A program made the translations under genes and the position numbers. Positions 1 to 12,900 of a stretch of DNA of 64,000 nt are shown piece by piece (position 1 is the stretch's first letter; each line of letters starts with the position of its first letter). The notes beneath the pieces were generated by a model. The model did no database searches, was not told the origin of the DNA, and was given only the letters and a program-made list of their open reading frames with translations. The stretch comes from Orthonyx spaldingii (taxonomy: Eukaryota > Chordata > Aves > Passeriformes > Orthonychidae), in contig VZTJ01002466.1 in the NCBI GenBank assembly GCA_013397795.1, positions 303,696 to 367,695 of the forward strand, in the 5' to 3' direction.

Positions 1-1332
1 AAAAAAAAAGAAATTGCCACTAGAATAAATCTTGAAAATAGGTATAAATTCTGTTCACATCTTTGAAGGTAGAGCTGTTTATCCAGAACTTTTTTTCGGC
101 TTTGCTCTGCGTTCCTGTTACATATTTGTAACTTCAGAGGATAAGTAACATTGTTGCATTACTTGGTACAGCTATTCAAATGATTTATACTTATGTGTAT
201 TAATAAAATCTCTTTTGAGACTTCCTAGCAGTATTTGTCAGATTTGTCTACCATACCTGCTATCAAGGTCTCATTCATCTGTATACCATATTTGCAATTC
301 TTTGTAAAATTGCCTAATTTTTCAATGTCATATTATTACTGCTATAATTCTTTTAGGCTGAAATTCATCCTATTTCAAAAGTTTTTTCAAGGCTTGTGTC
401 TCACTGAAATACCACCTGAGCTTTCAAAATAATGCTTTGTGCCGATGATAGATGAAGTAGGATTACAGTCTCTGAGACTAATTGTCCATTTTTTTGTAAT
501 TATTTATGGATAGCCAACTGAGAATACTTTAGGGGAAAAAATCTGTGTCTTGTTTATTAAACTGTATCTCCACTATCTGAAATTATCATTTTGCTATTGT
601 TAAATATATATTTCAAGGCCTGTCGACTGGTTGTATAAGACTGATATTAATGGAAATGCCTGGAGAGCTGATTTGCTAAAATAGAAGACTTTTGGAGCTG
701 GAAAAGCCCAGCCACTACTGAATCCATGATGTAGACTTAATCAGTAGAAGTTAAAGAGTGACTAAATACTCTCTTTTTTTTAATTTATTTACTAATACAG
801 CATATTTTATGCTTGGTTATGGAGTTTTTTGTTTGTTTGTTTGTTTGTTTTTATTTCTATTATTATTAAATATACCTAAGTCTATGGACTAAAAGAAAGC
901 AAACTGTTATTTGAAAAGGATATATTGCATTGAAGTATAATTGCTTTTATTCCAAAGTCGATCCCTCCCCATTTCTGGAGGAACCCTTGTAAAAAGCGGG
1001 GAGTTTAGTAGTTTAGTCTTCCTAGGCAATACATTTTGTCTGTGCAGAGAACTAGTGGTTCATTTTAAATAATATTTCTTCCACATGTTGAGTTAAAAAT
1101 TGGACACTTGTGTTTTAGTTCTTATTTTAAAATAGGCAATCTTGGCCAAAAAAACTTCTCAGAAGAGTGTATTAATGTCATTAACAATGAATAATAAGGG
1201 AAAACATAAAAAGCTTTTATAGGATGCAACAGTCAAGAAGCTATTGTGACACTACTTCTGCAGAACAGAATGCAGGCACTTGGACATTTCAGACATATTG
1301 AGATAGCTATGACTTTTCAATTACTGTTCCTT
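1..1332. other. AT-rich unique DNA, no gene seen
   Basis: No open frame longer than about 65 codons and no recognised repeat except the (GTTT)n tract listed separately. The window opens on a run of nine A. The high density of stops and A/T runs is typical of avian intergenic or intronic DNA. Confidence 0.6.
825..853. repeat. (GTTT)n microsatellite
   Basis: About five consecutive GTTT units follow a short T run and fade into T-rich DNA. It is a simple tandem repeat. No TSD or retroelement body is visible next to it, so it is unlikely to be a retrotransposon tail. Confidence 0.85.
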
Positions 1333-2335
1333 TCATAGAATGATAGAACAGTTGAGGTTGGACTTTTTACGGTCCTCTCGCCCAACTCACGACATTCAGT
1401 CTGACCTTGAACGTTTCCGGGGACGGGATATCTGCCATATCTCTGAGCAAACTCTTTCAATGTGTTACCACCTTTATTGTGAAAGTCTTCTTTCTCATAT
1501 CTAATTTAAATCAACACTCTTTCAGTTTGAAACCATTACCTCTTGTTCTATGACAACAGACCCTGCTAAAAAGTCTGTCCCCATCTTTCTTATAAGCCTC
1601 TTTTAGCTATTGAAAGGCTGCCCTGGGGTCTCCCCAGAGTCTTCTCGTCTCCAGGCTAGACAACCCCAACTCTCTCAGTCTGTATTCACAGGAAAGGTGG
1701 TCCAGCCCCCTGATCATCTTCATGGCTCTCTTCTGGACTCAATCCAATAGGTCCTCATCATTCTTGTGTTAGGGGTCCCAAAAATGCAACACTCCAGGTG
1801 GGGTCTCATGAAAGTGCTGGTCACACTCCAGTTGATGCAGCCTGGGATGTGTTTGGCTTTCTGGGCTGCCAGCAGGCACTATTGGCTCATGTCCATCCTC
1901 TCACCCAGCAGTACCCAGAAGCCCTTCTTGGCAGGGCTGCTCTTGATCCCTCCATATCCCAGGCTCTGTTGATGCCCTGAATCAGGTGCAACACCTTGCA
2001 CTTGGCCTTGTTGAACTTCATGAGATTCCCGTGGGCCTATTCCTTGAACTTGTCCAGGTCCCTCTGGGTGGCATCCCATGCCTCAGGCATGTCAACCACA
2101 CCACTCTGCTTGGTGTTGTGTGACAATTTGTTGAGGATGCACTCAATCCCTTCATCTATGTCATTAATGAAGACCTTAAACAGAAGTGATCCTGATGCGG
2201 GGCTCTGAGGGATGGCACTTGGTACCAGTGTCCTTCAGGACACTGAGCCACTAACAACTACTTTTTGGATGTAACCATCCAACCAATTCGTCATCCATTG
2301 AACTGTCTGCCCATCATATCCATATCTGGCTACCT
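1333..2335 (-). mobile_element. CR1 LINE fragment, 3' half, dead
   Basis: The plus strand starts with the reverse complement of the CR1 3' terminus (tcatagaatgatagaa) and then follows the reversed CR1 3' region for about 1 kb. It includes the 'ctccaggctagacaaccccaac', 'ttctggactcaatccaatagg' type blocks and the 'ttgttgaacttcatgag' block that encodes part of the ORF2 C-terminal region. The element therefore lies on the minus strand and is 5'-truncated, as is usual for CR1. ORF2 is an endonuclease/reverse transcriptase; the part present covers the end of the RT domain and the C-terminal region. It is broken: only short open pieces remain (for example 1879-2079 on the minus strand), and the RT catalytic box, read from 2115-2126, is LSHN where CR1 proteins have an F-A-D-D motif. 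Divergence from the family looks substantial, with small indels near the 3' end (1375-1450). Confident as CR1; the subfamily is not assigned. Confidence 0.93.
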
Positions 2336-5300
2336 TTGGTATCCCTGTAGGGTAGGTACTATTTACTAAGGATATGAAATATCACAGTACAGAACTGACC
2401 CTACTCATATTCTGGACCTAAGATTCAGCCATGATCTCAACAAATTCTTTAGTCTGCTCCATTGTCCCATTGCAAAGGCCAGTTAGAGGTGCACAAGATA
2501 AACACATGAACACTTTATTTTGCCCAAAAGCTGCAGATAAGTTCCCAAACTTTCAAGTTCTCTTTGAACCAAGTCCAAGTGCAGAATCTTTCAGCATCTG
2601 TTCCAACTCTACAAGAAATAATTGCTTTACTCACACAATATGTGCTTGACATTTCCTGAAGAGCCAATTTGTGGTACCCAAAATGATTTCAGAGAAAAGG
2701 ATAAAGGAACTTTATCTCAGTTATGTCTGTATGCAGTTTTGCTCTCTCCTTTCCAGAGTTCTCAAAGGCTGTTTCATACATCCCTGAGGGGGATAGCCTT
2801 GAGGAAAAGCACCCTCTTGCTTGTATCTGTTTTTTTCCAAGCTGTGTTTTACATCTTGTGGTGTCATCAAGCAGTATATCAAGAGCATTACTGCACTTGA
2901 CTTTCCTTATTTTCTCCTGACAATATCCTCAGGGTTGATAAATGGCCGTGCATTCATGTAGAAGGCAATGTATTTATTTGGATCCTATATATAAGTTTTG
3001 AAATCATGACATTCTACAGCAGTGACTGGAGCAACAAGCGACAACTGTTACATCAGTTAACCCTTAGGGGATGGTTGCTGTTATCTGTCCTTGTCATTAA
3101 CTCTTTGAGGACTGAAAATGTGTATTACTAATTACAACAAGTTGCATTTCAACAGTTTCCAGCATCAGCTTTATTGCCATGCAGGCTAAAAAAATAATAT
3201 TATTTGTATTTTGCCTGTATTTTTAATCAGTCTGAAATGGTGTACGTCTTTCTGGGAGCAAATGCAGAAGACACACATTGCTTAGAGATAGTCTGAGGAG
3301 AGAGAATTGAAAGCACAGAAGAGAAACATAATCTGTCTTGCTCTCTTTTATGCTGCACGTTTTTCCTTAAGCTTGCTTATGCTTGGACCACTGTCTTAGT
3401 GATGTTTATTCAAGGAATCACAAGGTGAGTTTCTGGGAGTGTAAAGACTGGACTCCCTGCAGTAACCTTTGAAACACTTTTCATTTAACTGCAGTTGTCA
3501 GTTCTAGCTTGCTCATAAAAATCACTAAATTGATAAGACACAATAAGAAGAGGCTGAAGTACACAGCAGTGAGGAGTATTGCTTCAAAGCCGTGAGAAAA
3601 TGGATTCCAATGAGCCTAATTCTGCACACAGCCTTGTGCCAGAGCTGCTGTATATCCTGCAGCCAGGCTTTCTGACTGCCTCTGCTACTTGAGATGCAGG
3701 CAGTCACGCTTTGGCACATCTTTCTGCTTCTGTTCTTCCACAGCTCAAATGTCCATTTCATACCAGTGTCAGTTCTTTCGATGGTCCTGTAAAAAAAGCA
3801 GCTATAAAAGACATGTATTGTATGTTCTTTGGAACACAAAATAGCTCTGTTTAATTCAGTTTCTAGAGTTTGTTGACAAGAAATCACTAACCTATCTTGC
3901 ATTACAATAGAAATGACAAGTGCTCCTAATAAATGGGAAGGCATTTATTTTACGGGTGCCAAACCTGCTTCGGCATGTCCCAGACAGATGGGTTCACAAA
4001 TCAGTTGGCTGCAATTTCAGAGGAATGCTGGAAGTTTATCCGGTAGAGAGCTGGTGTAGAGCCCAGATCTGTCACAGGAGTGCCCCAAGGAGTTGCTCTG
4101 TAGCAGCCCCCACTTTGCCTGCTGCCATCAGTGGGCCAGAAACAAGGAGCAAACAGGATGGGAACCATCATGGACTGCTCATCCCCTTCTGCTGTTACCA
4201 GGGATCATATGCTTTAGATTATTCCATAAGCAAGGAAGTGGTGCTGATTACTGACTCAGTGCCAAATGTATCTTTACTAACTGTTCATCTCTGAGTATAA
4301 CTGAATTAGGAAATACATTTTTATTTGTGGTGTCATTTTATTATGTGCAGTAATTTGGTTTCATGTGATATGTCACCCGGGGGGTTATTTGTACATAAAG
4401 GGAGAGATGTTAAGCTCAATCTCTCTTATCATGAGTTAATGAAATTAAACCACAGCAAATAAGTTGATGTAATTTGTTGGCACACATTAATTTCCATATC
4501 TGGGTTGCTGAAGAGCAGAGCCCACTAACATGTGCAGTTAAAAAGTGATTAAATACTGCATTTTTGGATGGCCTAGGAGGACATACAAGTAATTAGGCAG
4601 AACCTTGAATAACTTGAAATATTTTGTGAAAGCTATTACAATATACATGAGGTAGTTGTGTATTCCTTACAAAATTAAATTCAATTATTGCTTCCAGATT
4701 TGTTGTCACTTCTGAACCTACACCAGTATTTCAGGTAATTCATAACAAAGAAACTCTTATGGCATATTCCTTCAGCAGCCATCTGTGTCACGTGATAAGT
4801 TGTTCCTCAGTTTTGCTTCTATAACACAAGTGGCAGCATCAGTAAATTTGCAGGGAAAAATTCCCTGTGGCCGTAGATTTGTTCAACCAAACAAATGGCC
4901 CTGCTTGAGGCAGCCAGCAGATGCAGTCATCTACAACACAGTGATCTTTTTCTCTGCTCCAGCCCACACTGATTGCAACTCTGAACGTTTTAAATATACA
5001 TAGGTTAGATATACTGTAGCTGTGTGGTGCAGCCACAGAGGCACCAGCTGCAGGTAGCTATTAGTTCTTTTCTTCTGTTTTTATCTTTTGCTTCTCCCAG
5101 TCCACACTTTCTTCCCTGCCCTCAGAATATGTCTATGTTACTCTCTGGAGGATGGTTATTTATTTGTTTATTTTGGTAGTGATTTGCTGCCATTGAATAA
5201 TTTACATAGCACATTGTCATAGTTTTGCAAAGGTCAGGTTAGGACTTTTACATCAATTCCTGTGGCTTCCCTTTGCAAATACGCGGGGTCTGTCCTGAGC

Positions 5301-5893
5301 CAACTGCTGGAATTTTAAATATTACATGAATAGCACGTCAAATCTTACATGACCCTGGTTGTAGAATATCAGCCACCACTGAAAAAAGTAATTAGTGGGC
5401 TCTCTTTGTGATTGCAGGCTCCTTTTCCTTTTTAAAATAAACTTCTCTACCTGCACTGAAAGAACTGCGTTGACTGGTTTTCCAAATAAAACTGCAGAGA
5501 AAAAGATGCTCTTAATTTCATTACCTTTCTCTATTTTTTTACCAAACCTGTTGTTTCATAGCAGAAACAAAACTGCAATTCACTTTTCAGTGACATAAAT
5601 CTGCCAATGCAACAAAAATTCCCCTTTCACTGCCCACAAAGGTAGGGTGCCCCCCCACACCCAACCTTTGGCTGGGCCCTTGGTTGATTGTTTGGGAATT
5701 CCTGTTGCCTGGATTGATCAAATGCTTGTTCATTCCTTTCTGACATCTGTAAGCCTTTAGGAAACTGTCTTGACTTTTCCCAACTGGAAACCTATTTGCA
5801 AACCAGCACTTGCATATGGCTTTTTTCCTGTATTTATCTAACGCCTTGGAGTGAAGGACTGAGATGGATGCATTTTAGTACACTCAAAAAAGT
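2336..5893. other. Unique DNA, no gene seen
   Basis: Several short frames occur (a 139-codon minus-strand frame at 3525-3944 and a 124-codon plus frame at 3920-4294), but they match no family I know and overlap nothing gene-like. Weakly C-rich patches at about 2750-2800 and 4030-4180 could be decayed repeats that I cannot identify. Nothing further is supported. Confidence 0.5.
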
Positions 5894-6158
5894 TGGTAGC
5901 TGAATTGGGCAGTGGAGGAGGCTGCAGAGGTGGCTTCTGTGAGAAGCTTCCAGAAGCTTTCCCCATGTCACCTAGAGCCAACACCAGTCTGCTCCAAGAT
6001 GGACTGGCTGCTGGGCAAGGGTGAGGCCATCAGTGGCAGTGGCAGCACCTCTGTGATTTAAGAAAAGGAAAAAAACTCTCAGCAACTGCAGCTGGATTGA
6101 AGAGTGAGAACATGTGAGAGAAACAACTCTGCAGTCTCTAAGGTCATTGAAGAATACA
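5894..6158 (+). mobile_element. Avian ERVL-type LTR, 5' portion only
   Basis: The segment follows the 5' part of a common avian LTR whose start is poorly preserved here. Recognisable blocks are 'ggtggcttctgtgagaagct' (5930-5949), the 'agagccaa...ccag' and 'gactggctgctgggcaagg' blocks near 5970-6020, 'cagcacctctgtgatttaag' (6043-6062), and 'gtgagagaaacaactctgca' close to the end. The sense of these blocks puts the element on the plus strand. The second half of the LTR is missing, so this is a truncated solo LTR or a decayed fragment. There is no retroviral coding sequence nearby. Family assignment rests on remembered avian repeat consensus, not on a search. Confidence 0.7.
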
Positions 6159-6765
6159 CATTTTTTTAGGCACATACATATAAATGCGCAAACACACAGA
6201 ATATTGGTTAGCAATGAAACTAATAAATTTTTTTTGCTACTTTTTCTATATATAAATTCTTTGTTAACATAGACATCATAATGGTGGAGCACAGATAAAG
6301 TTGAAATAATTGAAATATTGATGTGTTGTTAAGTAAGCTGTTCTTCACCTTTCTCTACAGATACACATTTTTGCAAAGAAGAGACCTAACATGCCTGTAA
6401 AATTAAGCACAATTTGTCCTCTAGTGATAAAAATTAACAAGTATTTTTGGTAGAAAAAAAATATTTTCATTGAAATAAATCACTGAAAATACTTTTGAAA
6501 TGTTTGAGCTGAAGAAAGAAAAATTATTTTGGAAAAATACAGTTCTTGAATTACAAAGATTTACTCCTTCTCTCCTACCTTAATTCATTTCTAGGATGTG
6601 CCCTTTAAAAATATATAGCAGAAAATACAATGTTTTTGTGCTTGTCACCATGTATTAATTATTTAGGACCCTGTGTGGCTTAGGCTATCCATCCATTAAC
6701 TTTCAAAGGCACTCACGTTCTTTCATGTGCTTTACTTCTTACCCTTTGACAAAACCCTGTCCAGT
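6159..6765. other. Unique DNA, no gene seen
   Basis: AT-rich sequence between the LTR fragment and the MIR-like remnant, without an open frame or motif that I can support. Confidence 0.5.
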
Positions 6766-6920
6766 TCAGGTTTGTATCTGAGTGCCTCACAACCATTCGC
6801 GTGTTTTATCTTTACAAATGCCCTCCTAGGTAAGCAAAAAATATCTCCACTTTGATGATGTGGGATAGCCTGTGTGCCTTGTGAACACTCACACAAGAGG
6901 TCTGTTGTTGTAGACCCATC
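6766..6920 (+). mobile_element. MIR-like CORE-SINE remnant
   Basis: The order of blocks matches the MIR-type SINEs of reptiles and birds. A 'gtatctgagtgcctcacaa' block (6773-6791) is followed by a 'tttatcttTACAAatgccctcctaggta'-like segment corresponding to the 'cctcacaacacccctgtgaggta' part of the family. Next come 'atatctccac' in place of 'ttatccccat', 'gatgatgtgggatagcctg' in place of 'gatggggaactgag', and finally 'cacacaagaggtctgttg' in place of 'cacacaggaagtctgtgg'. Similarity is low but collinear over about 150 bases. Such SINEs were active in early amniotes, so this copy would be very old. It is not transcribed by any visible intact pol III promoter. A chance resemblance cannot be ruled out without alignment. 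Confidence 0.55.
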
Positions 6921-9900
6921 TCTAGCTCCAAGGTACCTTTCAAACTGTGCACAACAGAAGAGTAATGAGTTGTAGTAGCGAGATATTGACTCATATTCTT
7001 GCTCACTAGTAAGTCTAAATAAATACAGAGATGCATTAAGCTTTCTGGTTCAAACAAGACATAAGCTATGGCAGGTATGTCTAGGGAGCAAACAACAGGA
7101 GCATGCTGCAATACAGGGAATATCAGAAATTTTTAGTTGTGGTCAGCCCTGACTCCATGTGTAATTGTTACAAAAAAATACGTTATCACTGGACTGTCAA
7201 ATTTTCAGTTGCTGATAAATTGTTAAAATTATCCGGCTTTGGTAGCATGGAGATCACACCTGGCTAATTAGACCTTCTAACTCCAACATTTATGGTCAGA
7301 CAACATCATATCTCTCCTCACATATGTTATTAATTTGAAAATACTCTTTCATTAACTGACAGGGATTTGTTCTTTTAGTCAATTTTGTGCCTGATTAGGA
7401 CAGAAGAGGGGCTGGTGTTGTCTCATGGTCACATGCATACATGTCAAAGGCTGAACCATCAGAACCTGTGCATCTTCTATACCCAGATTGCTTCTTGTGT
7501 TAGGCTCCAGGCATTAGGAATTCATCATCAATTACAATTCTGCTTCATACACTGCACTACACACACTGTTAATGTGTAGAGAAGTTTATATCAAGCCTGT
7601 TGTTTTCCCCATCTAGTATAATGTTTTATCATTTATTCCAGGTATGTGAGAATATTGAAAAAAAATTGACCCACAATATACTACCTTTATTTATGCCTAG
7701 GGCCCTTGAAGAAAATATTTAAGTAAAGACAAAATGGAGGTATTGGTTTATGACAAAGCTATTTCACATATTAAACTTATAGAGTATCAGCATCAATGTG
7801 ATATTAAGAGCAAATGAGCTTTTAAAAGCGAGCTGTGTTTGAGTAAGAATTTTTTTCTGCTCATCATGTATATAGGGGAAAAATGGCAAAAGACTTTTAT
7901 CTGTATCCTATTTAATGGCATAGTTCCTTAATGAAAAACTATGAAGAAAGGAAGCTGTTTGGTGCAGAGATTAGGAATTTACCCCCTATTTTATGCCAGA
8001 ATATAAAACATGAATATTTCAAATACTTAATAAGAAATGATAAGCAGTTCATTTAGCCCTGAGTCATCCATCAAACAGAAGTGCATATTTATACATCCCT
8101 GCCAAGCACAGATCTTTTAGGCAGTACTTGGGAAAACTTGACTGTTAACCTGCTTCAAGCTGAAGTCTTGTCTTTGATACCATTTTGCTTCCAGACCTCA
8201 AACCCAGATCTTGATTTTACCTCCTCAGTTGCAGGTCAGCTCATCCAGCTATGGTCCACCCTGTCCCTGTTGTATAAACTCTTTTTGTTGTATAAATTCT
8301 CCATTCTTGACTCTAGCCTGATCCAAATCACACTCACATCTATCTCTTTAGCCTTCCATACAGTCTGCTTTTTGATCCTCCCCTCAAATTCCAGGCAAAT
8401 TCTTGTTATTTCCCCATCTGCCAGCTTTTGTGGCCTCTGGAGCAGGTGGTCATTACTATGGCATCTGGGTTTGGCCTACATGATACTGCTTTCTATGTCC
8501 TTAAAGACTTCCTTGAAAAGATTTAAATTGTGCATTTATAAGAACCTTGGGTTTATGATTATTTAATTGCAGTAATATAAAAGGAAATTAAAATTACAGT
8601 AAAGGGACCATTTACAGTGTCTCCAAATTATTTATCTCATATATTTCTTTAATCAGTAAAGAATGGACTTTTCCTCCATGAGAGTCAAATGAGTGGGAAC
8701 AATATAGATTCTATCTCTTAAACTTGAACCTTGTTTCCTGTGCATCAACACCAGAAAGACAGATTCCAAATTTCACTTTAATCAATATTTAGAAGTTTGA
8801 GTCATTTTCTGCAGCACGTTGATGACCGGACAATCCTAAGATGTGTTGAAAATTTTCTCTTTCCAGGAAAGCCAAATGAGTTTAGACTGGTAAAAATGGG
8901 CTGGTCTGGCCTGCATCCCTTGTGCCAAGAAGGAGGCAGGGTAGTCTGTGATACACTGTGACATAATCAGAATTTTAAGAGAAGAAAAACATTTTTTTCT
9001 TTAGATATACACTACGAAAGGCACCATTTCAATGAATAATTTTCTTGTGAAGCTTTCTTCAGTATGTATATGATTACGTGAACCACTGCAAACAGGGATC
9101 AAGAAATCAAGTAATAACAGGCTTCTTTGGGAACAGAAATTTCAGAGACAGATACAGAAAAATTGTAGAAGGATCTGCTCTTTTGTATAAGTTTGTCAAT
9201 TTGTTTTAGGTCTAGTCAGTGGATGAGTAATGAAAAGGAGAATATGAGAGATTTCAGAGCTTCTTTTACACTGAGTTGGAGATGTCCTTGAAAGTATAGT
9301 GATCCATTTTGCTTAAATTGAGCAAGTCACAGAACATATTTTTTCCCTCTTTCCTACCTCTTCTACAGCGGTAGAAGATGTGAACCCACTTAAAACCTTG
9401 AGTGTTGTCTGTAGCATATAATAAACACACAGGTGTGATTCACTGTAAAATAAAGGTAAAAGTTATACTATGACACACAGATGAAAGAATATCTGTGAAT
9501 AAACTTTTTAAATATAATCAATTGGATACTAATAACTTTTAGTTTGAAATCAAAAATCAATAAAAATAGCAGAGTGCAACAGAGGTGAGACCTGCAGGCT
9601 GAAGAATCTCTCTGCATTTTATAGGAAGTTTGCTTGACTTGTAACCCCAGACGTTGCCCAGAAAGGGCAATAATAAAAGGCTATTTATCTCATACATAAT
9701 ATATATTTCTTAATTATCTTATTTTATTTAGTCTGTCAATAATTGAATATCTCTAATACCCTAATACTGCTAATACTACAATGATCTGGGATCTTAACCA
9801 CTATTAATGCTTGTCCATCTGTAACTAACACAGCTATGAGAGAAACAAAACAAAAAAGAAAGAACTCTTTTATTTGCAGAAATCATCTATTATATTTTGA

Positions 9901-12900
9901 AAAGGACTTACTAAGTAATTAATTTCATGTTAAAGGAGTCTGATCTTTTTTTTGCAAGAGGAAGATTGGATTTTGAGCTAAGTGAATGAATATTGGTAAC
10001 TGAAATGTACAGAAACCTGCTTACCTAGGTCCCATGTGAGAATTACTGTGGTCATGAAATGTTTTTTTCACGGTGCTGTTTCCAGGGTTTTATTTTTATG
10101 GGACCAGAGAGTAAGAAGTGATGTGGCACTGCTGTACAGCACAGCACAGTGATGTGATGCAGCACAGGGTATCAGAACCAGTGTCTGTGCCCTGGCATAG
10201 GTGCAGGTATTCTCTCTAATATTAGCAGATATGCATGCATCAGAAAACAGGGGAAAACTGGATTCTTCTCATATGGGAGATGAATTTATGATGCTTGGAT
10301 AAAGAAAGGCCAATTAGATGGAGATCCTAGTTTTGTGGGTTTTACTCTTCTTCTTACTGCACCTGGAAGATGCTGCAGTGGGGATATCACACTTGCACAA
10401 CCCCAAGCTGTGATGGGGTCTCCCATTTGTGAATTGTATATGGCAGCCATGTCTTGAAACTTACGAACCACAGAATAGGTTCGTAGACTCCCCTAGGCTC
10501 TAGTGCAGATGCCTCAGCTCTCTTGCTTTAAATATATTTTTTTAAAACACATTTTTAAAACATTTTAAAAATTTTAACCTTGCTGCTTGGTCTAACCCTT
10601 TCAGTCTAACACCACAGCAAGTCCCCTGTCACCACTCTGACTCACACAGCACATTCACACAATATCCCTTCATCCCAGCATTTCCATCTATCCACTCTGT
10701 CACTCTAGTCTACTTCCAGGCACTTGGGTTTAATATCTTGGAATTGGAATGAACGAGAATCTTTTTGAGCTGTGCATGGAGATTCAAGTTTGCTGGTGCT
10801 CAACATAATATATTTTGGCCTTTTTAAGTGAGATGTCATTTACTAAGAAACTTGCTTGTTACACTCTTCTGGAAATGTTTGTGTTCCCACAAACTGAGAG
10901 TACTTGTTTTATTACACATTGCCCTAATATGTACCTGCTGATAGTACTTTTTATTTTTCAAAATTCACACAACTCATCTCAGAAATTACACCCCCTCTCC
11001 TCTGGGCATTGTTTATCACTAAGTAAACATCATATATTTCATCTGGAAGGCACTTTTACCAAGTGAGATTTGTTTCTTCTAACTGACAGCAATAAACTGT
11101 TCATACAAAACCAGAAGCAGTGTGTCTTACAATTTTGGTTTAAGTGAATGGAATTTACATCCCCATAGTAAAATGAATAAGCTTTTTACTTTATTGCCTT
11201 TTGACAAAGCTGTAGATGGAAATAGGTATTTGCTGAAGCAGCAAAAAATGCTGCAGTTTAGTTCTGATGTATATTATATTGCAGCTAGTGCAACACACAC
11301 AAGATGTAGTATTGCTTCCTTGTGTTAAATATACACTGTAATTTTAACATTATGTTTCTTCCAACAAATTCAGTGTGTTTAGGGCTAAGACTTACATCTG
11401 TATATGCTAATATCTGTAAGTAATGCGTGCTCAAAGACTGAAGATATTTAGATTCTGTTGGGGTAACTTAGAATTCAAAAGCTGTGTATTCCAGAGTATA
11501 TATTTGCCTGCTTGCTTTCCCTGTCCCCCCTCTGAACATTTTCAAATATTCCACTCAGACAATCCTGGTGTAACCAGAAGGTTTACCTTTTTTTGTCTCT
11601 GAACCATAATGCAATAAATGTGTTAACAAATTGTATTCCTTTAGATGCAACACAAATTGCATCAAAGGAACATTTTCTGGAGGAATAATAATCCCAAACC
11701 TGTCTTCAAGCATCGGTTTCTGTGGTAAATTACTTATTTTGATATGCATTCTCTGATCAGAAAGTCAAAATAATCTGAAAGATATTCCTGTCCAGTGATT
11801 TATCAGATTCCAAATAAAGATGGACCAATGCTTCCCTGTGAGAAATACAGGAACTTGATCAATGGCAAAACAGGTGGGCAAATGAATACATTACTATTTG
11901 TGTGTCATTAACAATGTAAATTATTCCCATAATTTTTTTTTTTCTGTATGCAAACTGCTTCAAGTTTGGGTTCTAGTTTTTTCTTGCTTCCTCAGACTGA
12001 AAAACAAAATTTTGTTCTAGATACTTAGAAGGTGATTTAAGGTAATTTAACATTTTTTAAAAGTTATCCATTTTATATATATCATTTATTCAAATCTTAG
12101 GTGTCTTCAAGAATCTGAAGTTACCAAAAATATGAAGTCTATAAAAAGCTATTTGTCATTTTTACTTTGAATATATACTTCTTGAACATACATATGATAA
12201 AAACAACTCATGAACCTAAGCTAAACTGTTTCCCTGGAAACATTTTCAGCTCTTTGAACCCATCTAGTTAATTTAATATATGGCTCAACTTCAGGCTACT
12301 TGGTATATATTTTGTTATTTTGAACACTAAATCCTTGACAGGAATGGGGCAGGGGAGGAAGGATGTAAAATCTAACAATAGCACTGGTATTTTTCAAAAA
12401 GTGATGCCTTATGTTACATGCATAATACTTCAGTATTCATATATGAAAGTTGTCTTTTTCTCAGAAATGAAGGTATATTGTTCCTTAATAGCTGGGAACT
12501 AAGTTCCTCTGAAAATCCTCTGCTGCTTTATTGGGATGGGATGCTAAAGTAAAGATTTATACTTTTAATATTATGCATATATGTAAATATAAAGCATCTC
12601 ATTTACAAAAATCATCACCACAACAGGCTGTAATTGACTATCAACCTCAGCTCCAGTATACAGGATCGAATGCTTGTTCTTAGCAAAAGTTAATCTTCTT
12701 CCCAAATGAAAAATGAAGACATTTTGGATACTGGCAGGATTTTGCTACCTCATTCTGCCTATAATCCTTTTGCATGGTGCTTGCATGAAATGAAATTTTT
12801 TAATATTAATTTCAAAACCAAAAATAAATTTGTTTACTCAGTGGCAAAACCAGCCTCTAATCCTCCAGTACATCCTTTGTTCCATGAAGAAACTTTCAAA

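Noticed and set aside
3525..4294. Overlapping 139- and 124-codon frames on opposite strands
   Set aside because: No recognisable domain or splice context, and the residue composition is random-looking.
6664..6686. Similarity between aggaccctgtgtggcttaggct here and a near-identical string at about 39399
   Set aside because: 20 of 22 bases agree but nothing matches on either side; a match of this size between two places in 64 kb is compatible with chance.
8081..8566. 161-codon plus-strand frame
   Set aside because: It opens with GTG, lacks any domain I know, contains a local duplication, and has no splice or promoter context. Frames of this size occur by chance in 64 kb.
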